Shown one piece after another: positions 1 through 6,308 of a stretch of 7,775 nucleotides of DNA. The stretch covers positions 1-7,775 of the forward strand of contig CAMOVV010000048.1 in the NCBI GenBank assembly GCA_946627685.1, in the 5' to 3' direction. Below the pieces are notes generated by a model. That model was not told the origin of the DNA. It did not search any database and worked only from the letters and a program-made list of their open reading frames with translations. Both the position numbers and the translations under genes were made by a program. Source of the stretch: an uncultured Bacteroidales bacterium. GTDB taxonomy: Bacteria > Bacteroidota > Bacteroidia > Bacteroidales > UBA932. Numbering within the stretch: position 1 is the first letter of the stretch; each line of letters begins with the position of its first letter.

Positions 1-194
1 AGGATGATGAACTGTCCGATGTCGAACAGGTCGGGATCCTCGAAAACAACGTTTCCGCTGGCGTCAACGGCATCGCAGGTCACATACCACTGGCCGCACA
101 TGTCAACCGACTCTGCCTTGAAAACGGGATCCTTGGCGCAGGAAGACAACAGAGTCAATGATATAATTCCCAGAGTGTAGAGTATTTTTTTCAT
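1..194 (-). CDS. Lipocalin-like (Lipid_bd / PF12888-type) lipoprotein, 5' part only
   Basis: The first 64 codons of a gene that continues beyond the left edge. It starts at the ATG whose complement is 192-194. The product begins MKKILYTLGI and has a hydrophobic segment ending in the lipobox LSSC, so Cys19 should be lipidated and the protein exported to the outer membrane. The mature start contains GQWYVTCDAVDASG (residues 34-47) followed by a D/P/F-rich stretch and GQFII. This resembles the opening strand of the small lipocalin-like Lipid_bd family of Bacteroidetes lipoproteins (family assignment from memory, not searched). It lies 13 nt after the DUF5012-type gene, with a weak AGGA-like site before the ATG, so it should be the fourth gene of the susC operon. 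Function unknown; a role as an accessory surface protein of the uptake system is inference. Confidence 0.72.
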   Translation of the reverse strand, partial: MKKILYTLGIISLTLLSSCAKDPVFKAESVDMCGQWYVTCDAVDASGNVVFEDPDLFDIGQFII

Positions 195-207
195 TTTGTT
201 CCTGTTT

Positions 208-888
208 TTAGAGTTCAAAAGGAATCAGTTTCACCTTAAGACCGTCGAAGTCGTAATCAAACACGCAGGTTTCAAAGTCAAAACCTCCGGAAATGTTGGA
301 ATAGTCAAACGAGTTGACGAAATACCAGCTGTTGGCCTTCAATACGTTGATGGATCCGTCTTCTCCGAGAGTGAAGGTGGTAGTCGCATGGAAGTTGTAA
401 GTGGGCTCGTAGCCGGGATAACGTCCTGCATAGTAATATCCTCCGCACAGGTCGTCGATTTGGTAAACCCCCTTGGACACTTCACTTACTACCGTGACAA
501 TATTCCTGAATACGGTGCTTCCCATCTGGCATGTTGCGAGATATATATTGGCGACACCTCCTGGATTAAGGACATATACGTCGCGGGTTACAGGGTAGTC
601 GTACCCTTGCGGGTTCTTGGCGGAATATGTTACCGAATAGATGCCGGGGTATGTGGGATTCACATTGGATTTGACGGTTACATTTGAAGAGTAATCCTGC
701 CCTTTGTAGGTAGCCGTAAATCCCGGTTCCTCATAATCGCCCCCGAGCAGGGAAACGTAAGGGTTGTCTCCCAGCAGCTGGATGTTGACATAATCCATCA
801 CTTCAGTGACTCCTTCAGACTCTTTTTTACATCCGGCCGACAGGAGCACCAGAACAATTGAAAATATAGATATCAGATTCTTTTTCAT
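208..888 (-). CDS. DUF5012-type Ig-like surface lipoprotein of a SusCD locus
   Basis: A 226-residue lipoprotein. MKKNLISIF is followed by a hydrophobic core and the lipobox LSAGC, so Cys20 is the predicted lipidated residue. KKE directly after the Cys fits the charged post-Cys signal that sends Bacteroidetes lipoproteins to the cell surface. Residues about 41-108 form an Ig-like module of the DUF5011/DUF5012 kind, recognisable from GDYEEPGFTA, PGIYSVTYSAKNPQGY and TRDVYVLNPG. Residues about 112-226 form a second, aromatic-rich beta-type region (YYYAGRYPGY, SWYFVNSFDYSNISGGFDF) rich in exposed Tyr and Phe. Such genes recur directly after susD in Bacteroidetes loci, often paired with a Lipid_bd gene as here (family knowledge). 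Glycan binding is possible but not shown. The start lies 12 nt after the susD stop with no clear Shine-Dalgarno site. Confidence 0.88.
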   Translation of the reverse strand: MKKNLISIFSIVLVLLSAGCKKESEGVTEVMDYVNIQLLGDNPYVSLLGGDYEEPGFTATYKGQDYSSNVTVKSNVNPTYPGIYSVTYSAKNPQGYDYPVTRDVYVLNPGGVANIYLATCQMGSTVFRNIVTVVSEVSKGVYQIDDLCGGYYYAGRYPGYEPTYNFHATTTFTLGEDGSINVLKANSWYFVNSFDYSNISGGFDFETCVFDYDFDGLKVKLIPFEL

Positions 889-900
889 AATCTTGAACTT

Positions 901-2376
901 TTATTTCGCCCAGAATACCTTTGCCGTATTGGGTTTGACTTCCGGGCAGTTGGAGTTGTAGAGCTGCGAGGACTGAGCATAAGGGAAACGCTGCACGAGG
1001 GTGCTTTCGCCCAAGGTTCCATCCACCTGATAGGGGGTGTAGAGTTCGCCGGGGGTAAGTACCGACGCGTTCATGCTGTCAGAAGAGAAGTTGTAGATGT
1101 CTTCGGCCTTAAGTCCGCTGAATGCAGGATAACCGAGGCGGCGCATCTCGCACCAGGACTCAAAGTTGTTGATGCCGCTGAGGGCCACCCATTTCTGGAT
1201 TCCGAGGGTCTTGTCGGTTCCGTCATAAGGCCAGGTCTCGAGAACGGCTTCTGCACCGGAGACTCCTGCCGTGGCGAAAGAAGCCTTGATGGCAGCCTCA
1301 TAATACTCTTTTGCCTTTGCCGCATTGTTTTCCACCTTCCTGTAGTACTCGGAGAGGAAGAAATTAATCTCTGCGAGGGAAATGAGATATACAGGGGAGT
1401 TGTATTTCATCGCAGGCCTGGAGAATTTGGCGGACTTGTAATTGTTGGACACGCTCATGTTGTAGCCGGAAATGCTGCCCCAATAGCCGCTGCTGGGCTT
1501 TGAGAAGAATGCATTCAGACGGTTGTCACCTGAGAGAGCCCTGAAAAGCGCCACGTTGAGGCCGACGTTGGTCTGGGTGGAGCCGAAGTAGCTGGCGAAT
1601 TCTTCCTGGTAGAAAGGATTGGCCTTGCCGGAAGCGTTTGCGGTAAAGCAGTTCCATGCCACGTCCTTGTCGGGGAAGTTGCCTTCGGCGACCAGGGCTT
1701 TGAGCTGGTCATCAACATTGACGACCGTCCTTTCCCTCATGAGAAGTTTCAGCTTGAGGGCGTTGGCAAACTTGATCCAGTTCGTGGCATCTTCGCCGGG
1801 ATAGAGAAGATTGGTTGCGACGGCCGGATTATTATCCACCTTTGAAAGGGCATCGTCGATTTCGGCAATGAGGCCGGCATAGACATTTGCGCCTTCGTCA
1901 TATTCGGGATTCAGTTCCTCGAGGCCTTTTCCGAAATTGGTGTACGGAGTCTCTCCGTAGGCATCGACAAGGACCTGGAAGGCGAATGCGCGAATGACTG
2001 TTGCGGCCAGATAGGTTCCCCACTTGCCTTCTTCAGCTCCCTTGTCGCGAACGACGGTAGCATTTGCGATTGCGCCCCTGTTTATATCTACGTAAGCAGT
2101 GTTGGTGCTGTTCGCGGCAACTTTGAACTGGCTGTAACCAAGATAGTTGCTGGTTCCGAAATACTGAGCGTAATGCTCGGAGAGATATCCTCCGATGATA
2201 CGGAGCACATCGCCGTATTTGGAAGATAGAGCCATCTCCGCAGCGGGGAAGGCCATATCGGCAGTTGCCTGGCTTTCGTCCGGAGAGTTGGGGGAGTGGT
2301 TGATGTCAAGATAGTCCTTGCAAGAAGTGAGCGAGAGGACTGTGACTGCGGAAAGGATGTAAAGTATCTTTTTCAT
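901..2376 (-). CDS. SusD/RagB-family nutrient-binding lipoprotein (SusD-like_2 type)
   Basis: A 491-residue surface lipoprotein that partners the SusC-like transporter by forming the lid over its barrel and capturing substrate. The N-terminus MKKILYILSA leads to the lipobox LTSC (Cys19), then KDYLDINHSPNSP, a typical SusD opening. Other family marks are the helical TPR-like core with VDAYGETPY (residues 137-145), followed by YDEGANVYAGLIAEIDDAL, and the C-terminal RFPYAQSSQLYNSNCP segment. That last segment and the length favour the SusD-like_2 (PF12771) branch over the classical SusD domains; this is my judgement from memory. The gene begins 12 nt after susC and has a strong AAGGAGG site overlapping the susC stop codon, so translation is probably coupled. 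The ligand (oligosaccharide, glycopeptide or peptide) cannot be inferred, since no degradative enzyme is present. Confidence 0.96.
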   Translation of the reverse strand: MKKILYILSAVTVLSLTSCKDYLDINHSPNSPDESQATADMAFPAAEMALSSKYGDVLRIIGGYLSEHYAQYFGTSNYLGYSQFKVAANSTNTAYVDINRGAIANATVVRDKGAEEGKWGTYLAATVIRAFAFQVLVDAYGETPYTNFGKGLEELNPEYDEGANVYAGLIAEIDDALSKVDNNPAVATNLLYPGEDATNWIKFANALKLKLLMRERTVVNVDDQLKALVAEGNFPDKDVAWNCFTANASGKANPFYQEEFASYFGSTQTNVGLNVALFRALSGDNRLNAFFSKPSSGYWGSISGYNMSVSNNYKSAKFSRPAMKYNSPVYLISLAEINFFLSEYYRKVENNAAKAKEYYEAAIKASFATAGVSGAEAVLETWPYDGTDKTLGIQKWVALSGINNFESWCEMRRLGYPAFSGLKAEDIYNFSSDSMNASVLTPGELYTPYQVDGTLGESTLVQRFPYAQSSQLYNSNCPEVKPNTAKVFWAK

Positions 2377-2383
2377 ATTGTGT

Positions 2384-2390
2384 CCTCCTT
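2384..2390 (-). promoter_or_regulatory. Strong Shine-Dalgarno site of the susD-like gene, overlapping the susC stop
   Basis: On the minus strand the susC stop TAA (2389-2391) runs directly into AAGGAGG, with 7 nt (ACACAAT) before the susD ATG. A full anti-Shine-Dalgarno match is unusual in Bacteroidetes, and none of the other genes in this window has one. It fixes the susD start and suggests re-initiation by ribosomes finishing susC, giving more lipoprotein per transporter. The effect on expression is inference. Confidence 0.75.
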
Positions 2391-5300
2391 AGAATTTAAC
2401 GTTAAGGTTGAAACCGAAGATACGGCAGGAAGGGTTGACATAGGTCTCGCCGAAGAGACCGCTGGTGTCTGTACCCTCGTTGGTGGACTCAGGATCGATG
2501 TAGAGGTTGTTCTTGGCAGTCCATGTAAACGCATTGTTGACATATGCCGATACGGCGATTCCGCTGAAGGGGCCGGTCCATTTCTTGGGCAGCCTGTAGC
2601 TGATGGAAATGTTGCGGATCTTGACGAAATCCCTGTCAACGAAGTAGAACAGACGTCCCTGGTCTCCGCCGTACTCATCCAGATAAGTCTGGAAGGATGA
2701 ATCGGAGAGGTAGATGGGAGTCGTATTCTCCGAATAAGTGCCGTCAGCGTTTTTCACCACGGAGTTGGGGATGACGAAGGGCTGGCGGTCGTTGTAGGTA
2801 GTGATGGGACCGTTTCCTGTGAAGGACATGATGTTCTTCGAACGGGAGAACATCTTGCCGCCCTTGCGGACGTCGAGCGATGCGCTCAGTGAGACGTTCT
2901 TGTAGGTGAAGGAGGTGGTGAGACCGCCTGTCCACTTGTAGTTGGCGTCGTAACCGGTGGGCTGGATTTCGTCACTCATTATGATTTGGCCTGCTTCATC
3001 CACGATAATCTTTCCGTCGTCAGTATAGGTGGGAACATAGGTCCAGTATGTGCCGAAAGGCTTGCCGACCTCAGCATACATGTACACTACGTCTTTGGCC
3101 TGCGACGTGGAATACCCGTCGAGCTGGAGTTTCTCACCTATGTCATCGGGAAGAGATACGACCTTGCTCCAGTTCTTTGCCCAGTTGACGGACAGATCCC
3201 AGCGGAAGTCCCTGGTCTGAACGGGAACGAAGTCAAAGAGGAGCTCGACTCCCCTGTTGCGGACGTCTCCGGCGTTGGAAATCATGGAAGAATAGCCGCT
3301 CGCAGGTTCGGTCGAAATCGCAAAGATCTGGTCGGAGGTCATCCTGTTATAGTAGGCCGCGTCGATTCCGAAGCGTCCGTTGAAGAACTGAAGGTTGGTA
3401 CCGACCTCGAACTCGGTGGTCATCTCAGGCTTCAGGCTGGGGCTGGTGATGGAATAGCCCCTGCGGAAAGCATTGACGTCGTTGATAGGGAAGGCCGCGA
3501 TGCCCGAGCCGTAGGTTCCGGCAAAACTTGCCTGGGAATAAACCGGATAGGTGTTATAGACACCAGCGTCGTTACCGGTACGTCCGTATGCGAGCCTAAC
3601 CTTACCGAAGGAAAGGATGTCGTTCTTGGGCAGCCAGTTGGTGAAGATTGCGCTGAGGGTAGCTCCCGGATAGAAGTAGTTGTTCTTGGACAGGGGGAGG
3701 GTGGAGGACCAGTCGTTACGGGCGGTCAGCTCGAGGAAGACGGTGTCTTCCCAGCCGAGGGTGACGTCGCCGAACAGGCCGATAAGACGCCTCTTGCTCT
3801 TGCTGTCGGAGAGAACTTCCTTGGTGTTACCGTTGGAGAGGTTGTAGAAACCGGTGAAAATCGTCAGTCCCTTGGTCCGGCCGGTAAGGGAGGTGCCATA
3901 CCTTTCGTTGATGTTGAGACCGAGGATTGCGTTCACGCTCAGTCTTCCGTCCAGATAGCTGTCGTTGAAGTTGGCGAGGAAGTCGTGGTTGAACTCATAA
4001 CCTCTGTAGTAGTAGGCATCGATGTAGCCGTCGGCATTCATCTCGGTAGGGGAATAGCCGTTGTCGTTCCACATATAGGCGGTGTCCACTTCAATCTGCG
4101 GCTCGCTGCTCTTGTCGTCATAGTCGCTGTAGTTGAAACCATAGCGATAGGTCAGGGTGAGCTGTTTGATAGGAGTTACATCCAACTGAACCTTACCGAA
4201 GATGTTCTTGCTGTCGGTGTTGTTGTAGTTGTTCTCGATGGCCCAGTAGGGGCTGGTGATGCCGTAAGGGGTGAGATAGGCGGTCGGCGAATTGAATTCC
4301 TTAGGAAGGTTTTTCAAGTCAACCAGTGAAATGTCGCGGGGGAACTCATAAAGACCGTCAATCATGGAAGTACCCTGGTACATTCCCACGGATTTGGTGT
4401 TGGAGGTTGAGAAGTTGACCTGGGAAGAGAGCTTCAGCCATTCGATGGGAGAGTAGCTGCTGCGGAAAGCCAGGGAGTTTCTCGAATAGACATCCTTGTT
4501 GCTCGGGATGATACCGTTGTCGCTCGCGTGGGAGTAGGACAGGTAGTAGGTCATGGTCTGGTCTTCGGACACACCGCTGAGGGCGATGTTGTGCTTGTGG
4601 TCCACGCCGATGTCAAAGAAGTCCTTGACGTTGGAAGGCTTTGCGGAATACTCGTGAAGCAATTGCATTCCGTTCCAGACAGGACCGTAAACCTGCTGGC
4701 TGCCGTCGAAACGGGGGCCCCAGGAGCCGTTCTCGATGAAGGTCTGCTTTCCGTTCCATCCCTGACCGAAATCGTTCTGGAATGTGGGCAGGTAGGAAAC
4801 CTGGCGCAGTTCTACGCCTCCGCTATATTCGATGGAGAAGTTGCGCTCTGCGCCTCTTTTTCCTCGCTTGGTGGTGATGACGATGACGCCGTTTGCGGCG
4901 CGGGAACCATAAAGGGCGGTAGCCGCGGCGCCCTTGAGGACGGTGAGGCTTTCGATGTCTTCAGTGGTGAGACTGCCCATGCCGCCGACGATGATGCCGT
5001 CGATGACATAGAGGGGCTGGTTGCTGCCGGCGATGGAGCTGTAACCGCGAATAATCACGCTGGTTGCGGCGCCAGGGTCGGTGGTGGTGGCGGAAATCTG
5101 CAGACCGGCCACCTTGCCTGCGAGGGCGTTGGTGACGTTGGTGGCGTGGTGGGTCGCGATTTCGTCGTTCTTCACCGTCGTGGCAGCATAGCCGAGAGTC
5201 TTCTCGGAACGGGTGATGCCAAGGGCGGTGACGACCGCCTCGTCAAGTGCGAGGGCGTCGTCTTCCATCGTCACGTTGAGTTCCTGTCCGGACACCTGTA

Positions 5301-5556
5301 CCTTCTGGGTCTTGAGACCTATAAAGTAGAAGGAAAGCGTCTGTCCCGGTTTGGCGTTGATGGAGAACTGTCCGTTGGCGTCAGTCGTGACGCCGAGCGT
5401 CGTGCCTTCCACAGCTACGGAAACGCCCGCCACAGGTTCACCTTTTGAATCAGTGACTGTACCGGACACCTTCCCGCTCTGTGCATAGGCAACCCCGCAA
5501 AGGGCCACCAAAAGGCACGTCAGGAAAAGCTTGACTTTTTTCATAAGCTGATACAT
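2389..5556 (-). CDS. SusC/RagA-family TonB-linked outer-membrane transporter
   Basis: A complete 1055-residue TonB-dependent transporter that imports the nutrient captured by the SusD partner across the outer membrane. From the N-terminus it has a signal peptide ending AYA-Q (cleavage near residue 25) and a CarboxypepD_reg-like domain at about 30-105 (GTVTDSKGEPVAGVSVAVEG, then TTDANGQFSI). A TonB-box-like stretch LDEAVVTALGI follows at 104-114. The plug domain spans about 118-235, including PLYVIDGIIVGG, the DIESLTVLKGAAATALYGSRA signature and GVIVITTKRG. A 22-strand barrel takes up the rest and ends in the expected terminal Phe (FNLNVKF). Length is normal and no frameshift is seen. The longest frame starts MYQLMKK at 5556; starting at MKK (complement of 5542-5544) gives a more typical signal peptide and may be the true start. 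It is first in the operon and is probably controlled by the invertible promoter at 5685-5874. Substrate unknown. Confidence 0.97.
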   Translation of the reverse strand: MYQLMKKVKLFLTCLLVALCGVAYAQSGKVSGTVTDSKGEPVAGVSVAVEGTTLGVTTDANGQFSINAKPGQTLSFYFIGLKTQKVQVSGQELNVTMEDDALALDEAVVTALGITRSEKTLGYAATTVKNDEIATHHATNVTNALAGKVAGLQISATTTDPGAATSVIIRGYSSIAGSNQPLYVIDGIIVGGMGSLTTEDIESLTVLKGAAATALYGSRAANGVIVITTKRGKRGAERNFSIEYSGGVELRQVSYLPTFQNDFGQGWNGKQTFIENGSWGPRFDGSQQVYGPVWNGMQLLHEYSAKPSNVKDFFDIGVDHKHNIALSGVSEDQTMTYYLSYSHASDNGIIPSNKDVYSRNSLAFRSSYSPIEWLKLSSQVNFSTSNTKSVGMYQGTSMIDGLYEFPRDISLVDLKNLPKEFNSPTAYLTPYGITSPYWAIENNYNNTDSKNIFGKVQLDVTPIKQLTLTYRYGFNYSDYDDKSSEPQIEVDTAYMWNDNGYSPTEMNADGYIDAYYYRGYEFNHDFLANFNDSYLDGRLSVNAILGLNINERYGTSLTGRTKGLTIFTGFYNLSNGNTKEVLSDSKSKRRLIGLFGDVTLGWEDTVFLELTARNDWSSTLPLSKNNYFYPGATLSAIFTNWLPKNDILSFGKVRLAYGRTGNDAGVYNTYPVYSQASFAGTYGSGIAAFPINDVNAFRRGYSITSPSLKPEMTTEFEVGTNLQFFNGRFGIDAAYYNRMTSDQIFAISTEPASGYSSMISNAGDVRNRGVELLFDFVPVQTRDFRWDLSVNWAKNWSKVVSLPDDIGEKLQLDGYSTSQAKDVVYMYAEVGKPFGTYWTYVPTYTDDGKIIVDEAGQIIMSDEIQPTGYDANYKWTGGLTTSFTYKNVSLSASLDVRKGGKMFSRSKNIMSFTGNGPITTYNDRQPFVIPNSVVKNADGTYSENTTPIYLSDSSFQTYLDEYGGDQGRLFYFVDRDFVKIRNISISYRLPKKWTGPFSGIAVSAYVNNAFTWTAKNNLYIDPESTNEGTDTSGLFGETYVNPSCRIFGFNLNVKF

Positions 5557-5576
5557 TAATTAAACTATAGAACTAT

Positions 5577-5604
5577 AAAAAATTTTCAATCAAATGTTGA
5601 AAAT
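5577..5604 (-). terminator. Terminator-like AT-rich hairpin in the susC leader (possible attenuator)
   Basis: Read on the minus strand there is a perfect 8-bp dyad, ATTTTCAA / TTGAAAAT, with a 7-nt loop (arms at 5597-5604 and 5582-5589). It runs straight into six T residues (5582-5577). The stem has only two C-G pairs, so as an intrinsic terminator it is weak. It sits about 26 nt before the susC ATG and downstream of the predicted promoter, which is where a leader attenuator or a processing/stability element would lie. Confidence 0.4.
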
Positions 5605-5639
5605 AATCCTTATTCCAATTTAAAATTTAACAAAACACA

Positions 5640-5660
5640 CGCGGAGAAACCCCCGCCGCG
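5640..5660 (-). promoter_or_regulatory. GC-rich hairpin in the predicted susC 5' leader
   Basis: CGCGG at 5640-5644 pairs with CCGCG at 5656-5660 around an 11-nt loop that is G-rich in the leader RNA. It is the only GC-rich island in about 370 bp of AT-rich sequence and would lie some 50 nt into the predicted susC leader. On the minus strand it is followed by TGTGTTTTGTT, too broken a T run for a confident terminator. An RNA-level control element is plausible but unproven. Confidence 0.4.
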
Positions 5661-5684
5661 AAGTAAAAACACCACGCGATTTCT

Positions 5685-5710
5685 GGCAAAGGTTGTAAAC
5701 TTTTTTTATA
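5685..5710 (+). repeat. Left inverted repeat of a putative invertible promoter
   Basis: The reverse complement of this 26-mer matches 5849-5874 at 22 of 26 positions. The outer core GGCAAAGGTTGTAAA (5685-5699) matches its partner TTTACACCCTTTGCC with a single difference. The similarity stops abruptly outside both outer ends, as expected of recombinase recognition sites. The predicted susC transcription start falls at the inner edge of this repeat. Confidence 0.75.
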
Positions 5711-5714
5711 AAAA

Positions 5715-5748
5715 CAAATCTAAAATCGGCGTTTAAAACATACAATTT
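5715..5748 (-). promoter_or_regulatory. Bacteroidetes-type promoter driving the susC operon
   Basis: On the minus strand TAGATTTG (complement of 5715-5722) matches the Bacteroidetes -7 consensus TAnnTTTG exactly. It is preceded 20 nt upstream by AAATTG (complement of 5743-5748), a three-of-four match to the -33 TTTG box. Transcription should start near 5708, giving a susC leader of about 150 nt. The whole promoter lies between the two inverted repeats. Confidence 0.6.
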
Positions 5749-5848
5749 CAGGGTTTTGAGGTTTTAGTAAAATCATCTTTAGCATCGTTTAACGTTTTTT
5801 GGGAACAATCTATAATCAGAATGACTAAAAAAGTTAAAAAATGAAAAG

Positions 5849-5874
5849 AATAAAAAATTTTTACACCCTTTGCC
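5849..5874 (-). repeat. Right inverted repeat of a putative invertible promoter
   Basis: Partner of the repeat at 5685-5710. The conserved core is TTTACACCCTTTGCC (5860-5874); mismatches to the left copy fall at one core base and at three A/T-rich inner positions. It ends 54 bp before the start codon of the recombinase fragment, so the invertase gene, when complete, would have been adjacent to its own site. Confidence 0.75.
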
Positions 5875-5928
5875 GATTTATTTATCCGCAATATATGAAT
5901 AAAATCTCAACATTTAAAATAATTTTAT

Positions 5929-6246
5929 ATGGCTACTGAAACATTTTCCACTCTCGCACGCTTATGGGCCGATGAAAAAAGGCCATACATCAAGAAATCC
6001 ACGGATGCGGCATACTCCTACATCGTGCATTATTATTTAGAAGGCAGGTTTTCCTATCCCTCCGATTTTAACAGGGAATCCTTGCAAAAATTCGCCTCGG
6101 AACTTCTGGGAAGAGGCCTTTCCGTCAAAACGACGCGGGACATTCTCCTGGTAGCGAAGATGATACTGAATTTCAAGGAAGCCATTGAGGGGCGGGCTCC
6201 TTCCTCCCTGAGGCTGCGGCTTAGCGGAGGCTGCGGAGAGTTTTGA
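5929..6246 (+). CDS. Truncated tyrosine recombinase: N-terminal SAM-like core-binding domain only
   Basis: A 105-residue frame. Residues about 1-84 look like the helical core-binding (phage_int_SAM-like) domain of tyrosine recombinases: FSTLARLWADEKRPYIKKST, then AAYSYIVHYYL, ESLQKFASELLGRGLSVKT and TRDILLVAKMIL. That last motif is characteristic of Bacteroidetes integrases just before the catalytic domain. The recombinase domain with its R-H-R-Y residues is absent; full-length relatives are about 300-400 residues. After KMILNFKEAIEG the sequence turns into GC-rich, low-complexity DNA (APSSLRLRLSGGCGEF) that does not look like the family, so a recombination junction near 6185-6200 is likely. 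It could still bind the repeats at 5685-5874 as an orphan DNA-binding domain, or simply be a dead remnant. The ATG at 5929 has an A/T-rich leader without a Shine-Dalgarno site. Divergent from susC. Confidence 0.75.
   Translation: MATETFSTLARLWADEKRPYIKKSTDAAYSYIVHYYLEGRFSYPSDFNRESLQKFASELLGRGLSVKTTRDILLVAKMILNFKEAIEGRAPSSLRLRLSGGCGEF
6210..6236 (+). repeat. Tandem 10-bp direct repeat at the recombinase truncation point
   Basis: GAGGCTGCGG occurs at 6210-6219 and again at 6227-6236, separated by CTTAGCG. It lies just after the point where recombinase similarity ends. It may be a scar of the rearrangement or chance in GC-rich sequence. Confidence 0.45.
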
Positions 6247-6280
6247 AGGCTCTCCTCGCCCTCCGGCCGCTGCCAATGAA

Positions 6281-6308
6281 GGCGGCAACATGCCTTTATG
6301 TTGGCGCC
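6281..6308. repeat. Imperfect inverted repeat / hairpin, 11-bp arms
   Basis: GGCG-G-CAACAT (6281-6291) pairs with ATGTTG-G-CGCC (6298-6308): ten of eleven positions pair, with one G/G mismatch, around the 6-nt loop GCCTTT. No T run follows on the plus strand, so it does not look like an intrinsic terminator. The ATG of the next frame (6298) lies inside the right arm, which makes that start codon suspect. Confidence 0.6.

Larger units (their letters stand above)
5685..5874. other. Putative phase-variable invertible promoter segment upstream of susC (ON orientation)
   Basis: Two imperfect 26-bp inverted repeats enclose 138 bp (5711-5848) holding a single good Bacteroidetes promoter that points left into susC. 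Invertible promoters flanked by short inverted repeats are an established way for Bacteroidales to switch capsule and SusC/SusD loci on and off, catalysed by tyrosine recombinases. A tyrosine recombinase N-terminal domain begins 54 bp to the right. If the segment flips, the promoter would face that fragment, and I see no TAnnTTTG facing susC in its place. Repeats, promoter and neighbour are seen directly; inversion itself is inference. Confidence 0.65.
5557..5928. other. AT-rich divergent intergenic region with susC control elements
   Basis: These 372 bp separate the susC start from the recombinase fragment and are far richer in A/T than the coding DNA around them. No credible gene is present. 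From the susC side they hold a tandem AACTATA repeat (5563-5569 and 5571-5577), an AT hairpin with T run (5577-5604), a GC-rich hairpin (5640-5660), the left inverted repeat (5685-5710), a leftward promoter (5715-5748) and the right inverted repeat (5849-5874). Only the short GC hairpin breaks the AT bias. Confidence 0.85.

Noticed and set aside
196..687. Plus-strand frame of 163 codons opposite the DUF5012-type gene
   Set aside because: The minus-strand product has a signal peptide, lipobox and Ig-like domain and fits the operon; the plus-strand frame has no start context and no domain.
2986..5448. Long plus-strand open frames (2986-4329 and 4528-5448) opposite susC
   Set aside because: They are antisense to a complete, well-recognised transporter. 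Their Val/Gly-rich composition is what a GC-biased gene gives on its complementary strand.
5711..5848. A small RNA or short gene inside the putative invertible segment
   Set aside because: No start codon with a useful frame, no terminator and no conserved RNA fold was visible; the segment is explained by the promoter alone.
5869..5899. Plus-strand promoter for the recombinase fragment (TTTG 5869-5872, 19 nt, TATATGAA 5892-5899)
   Set aside because: The spacing is right but the -7 element matches only three of six consensus bases, and the TTTG is already explained as part of the inverted-repeat core.
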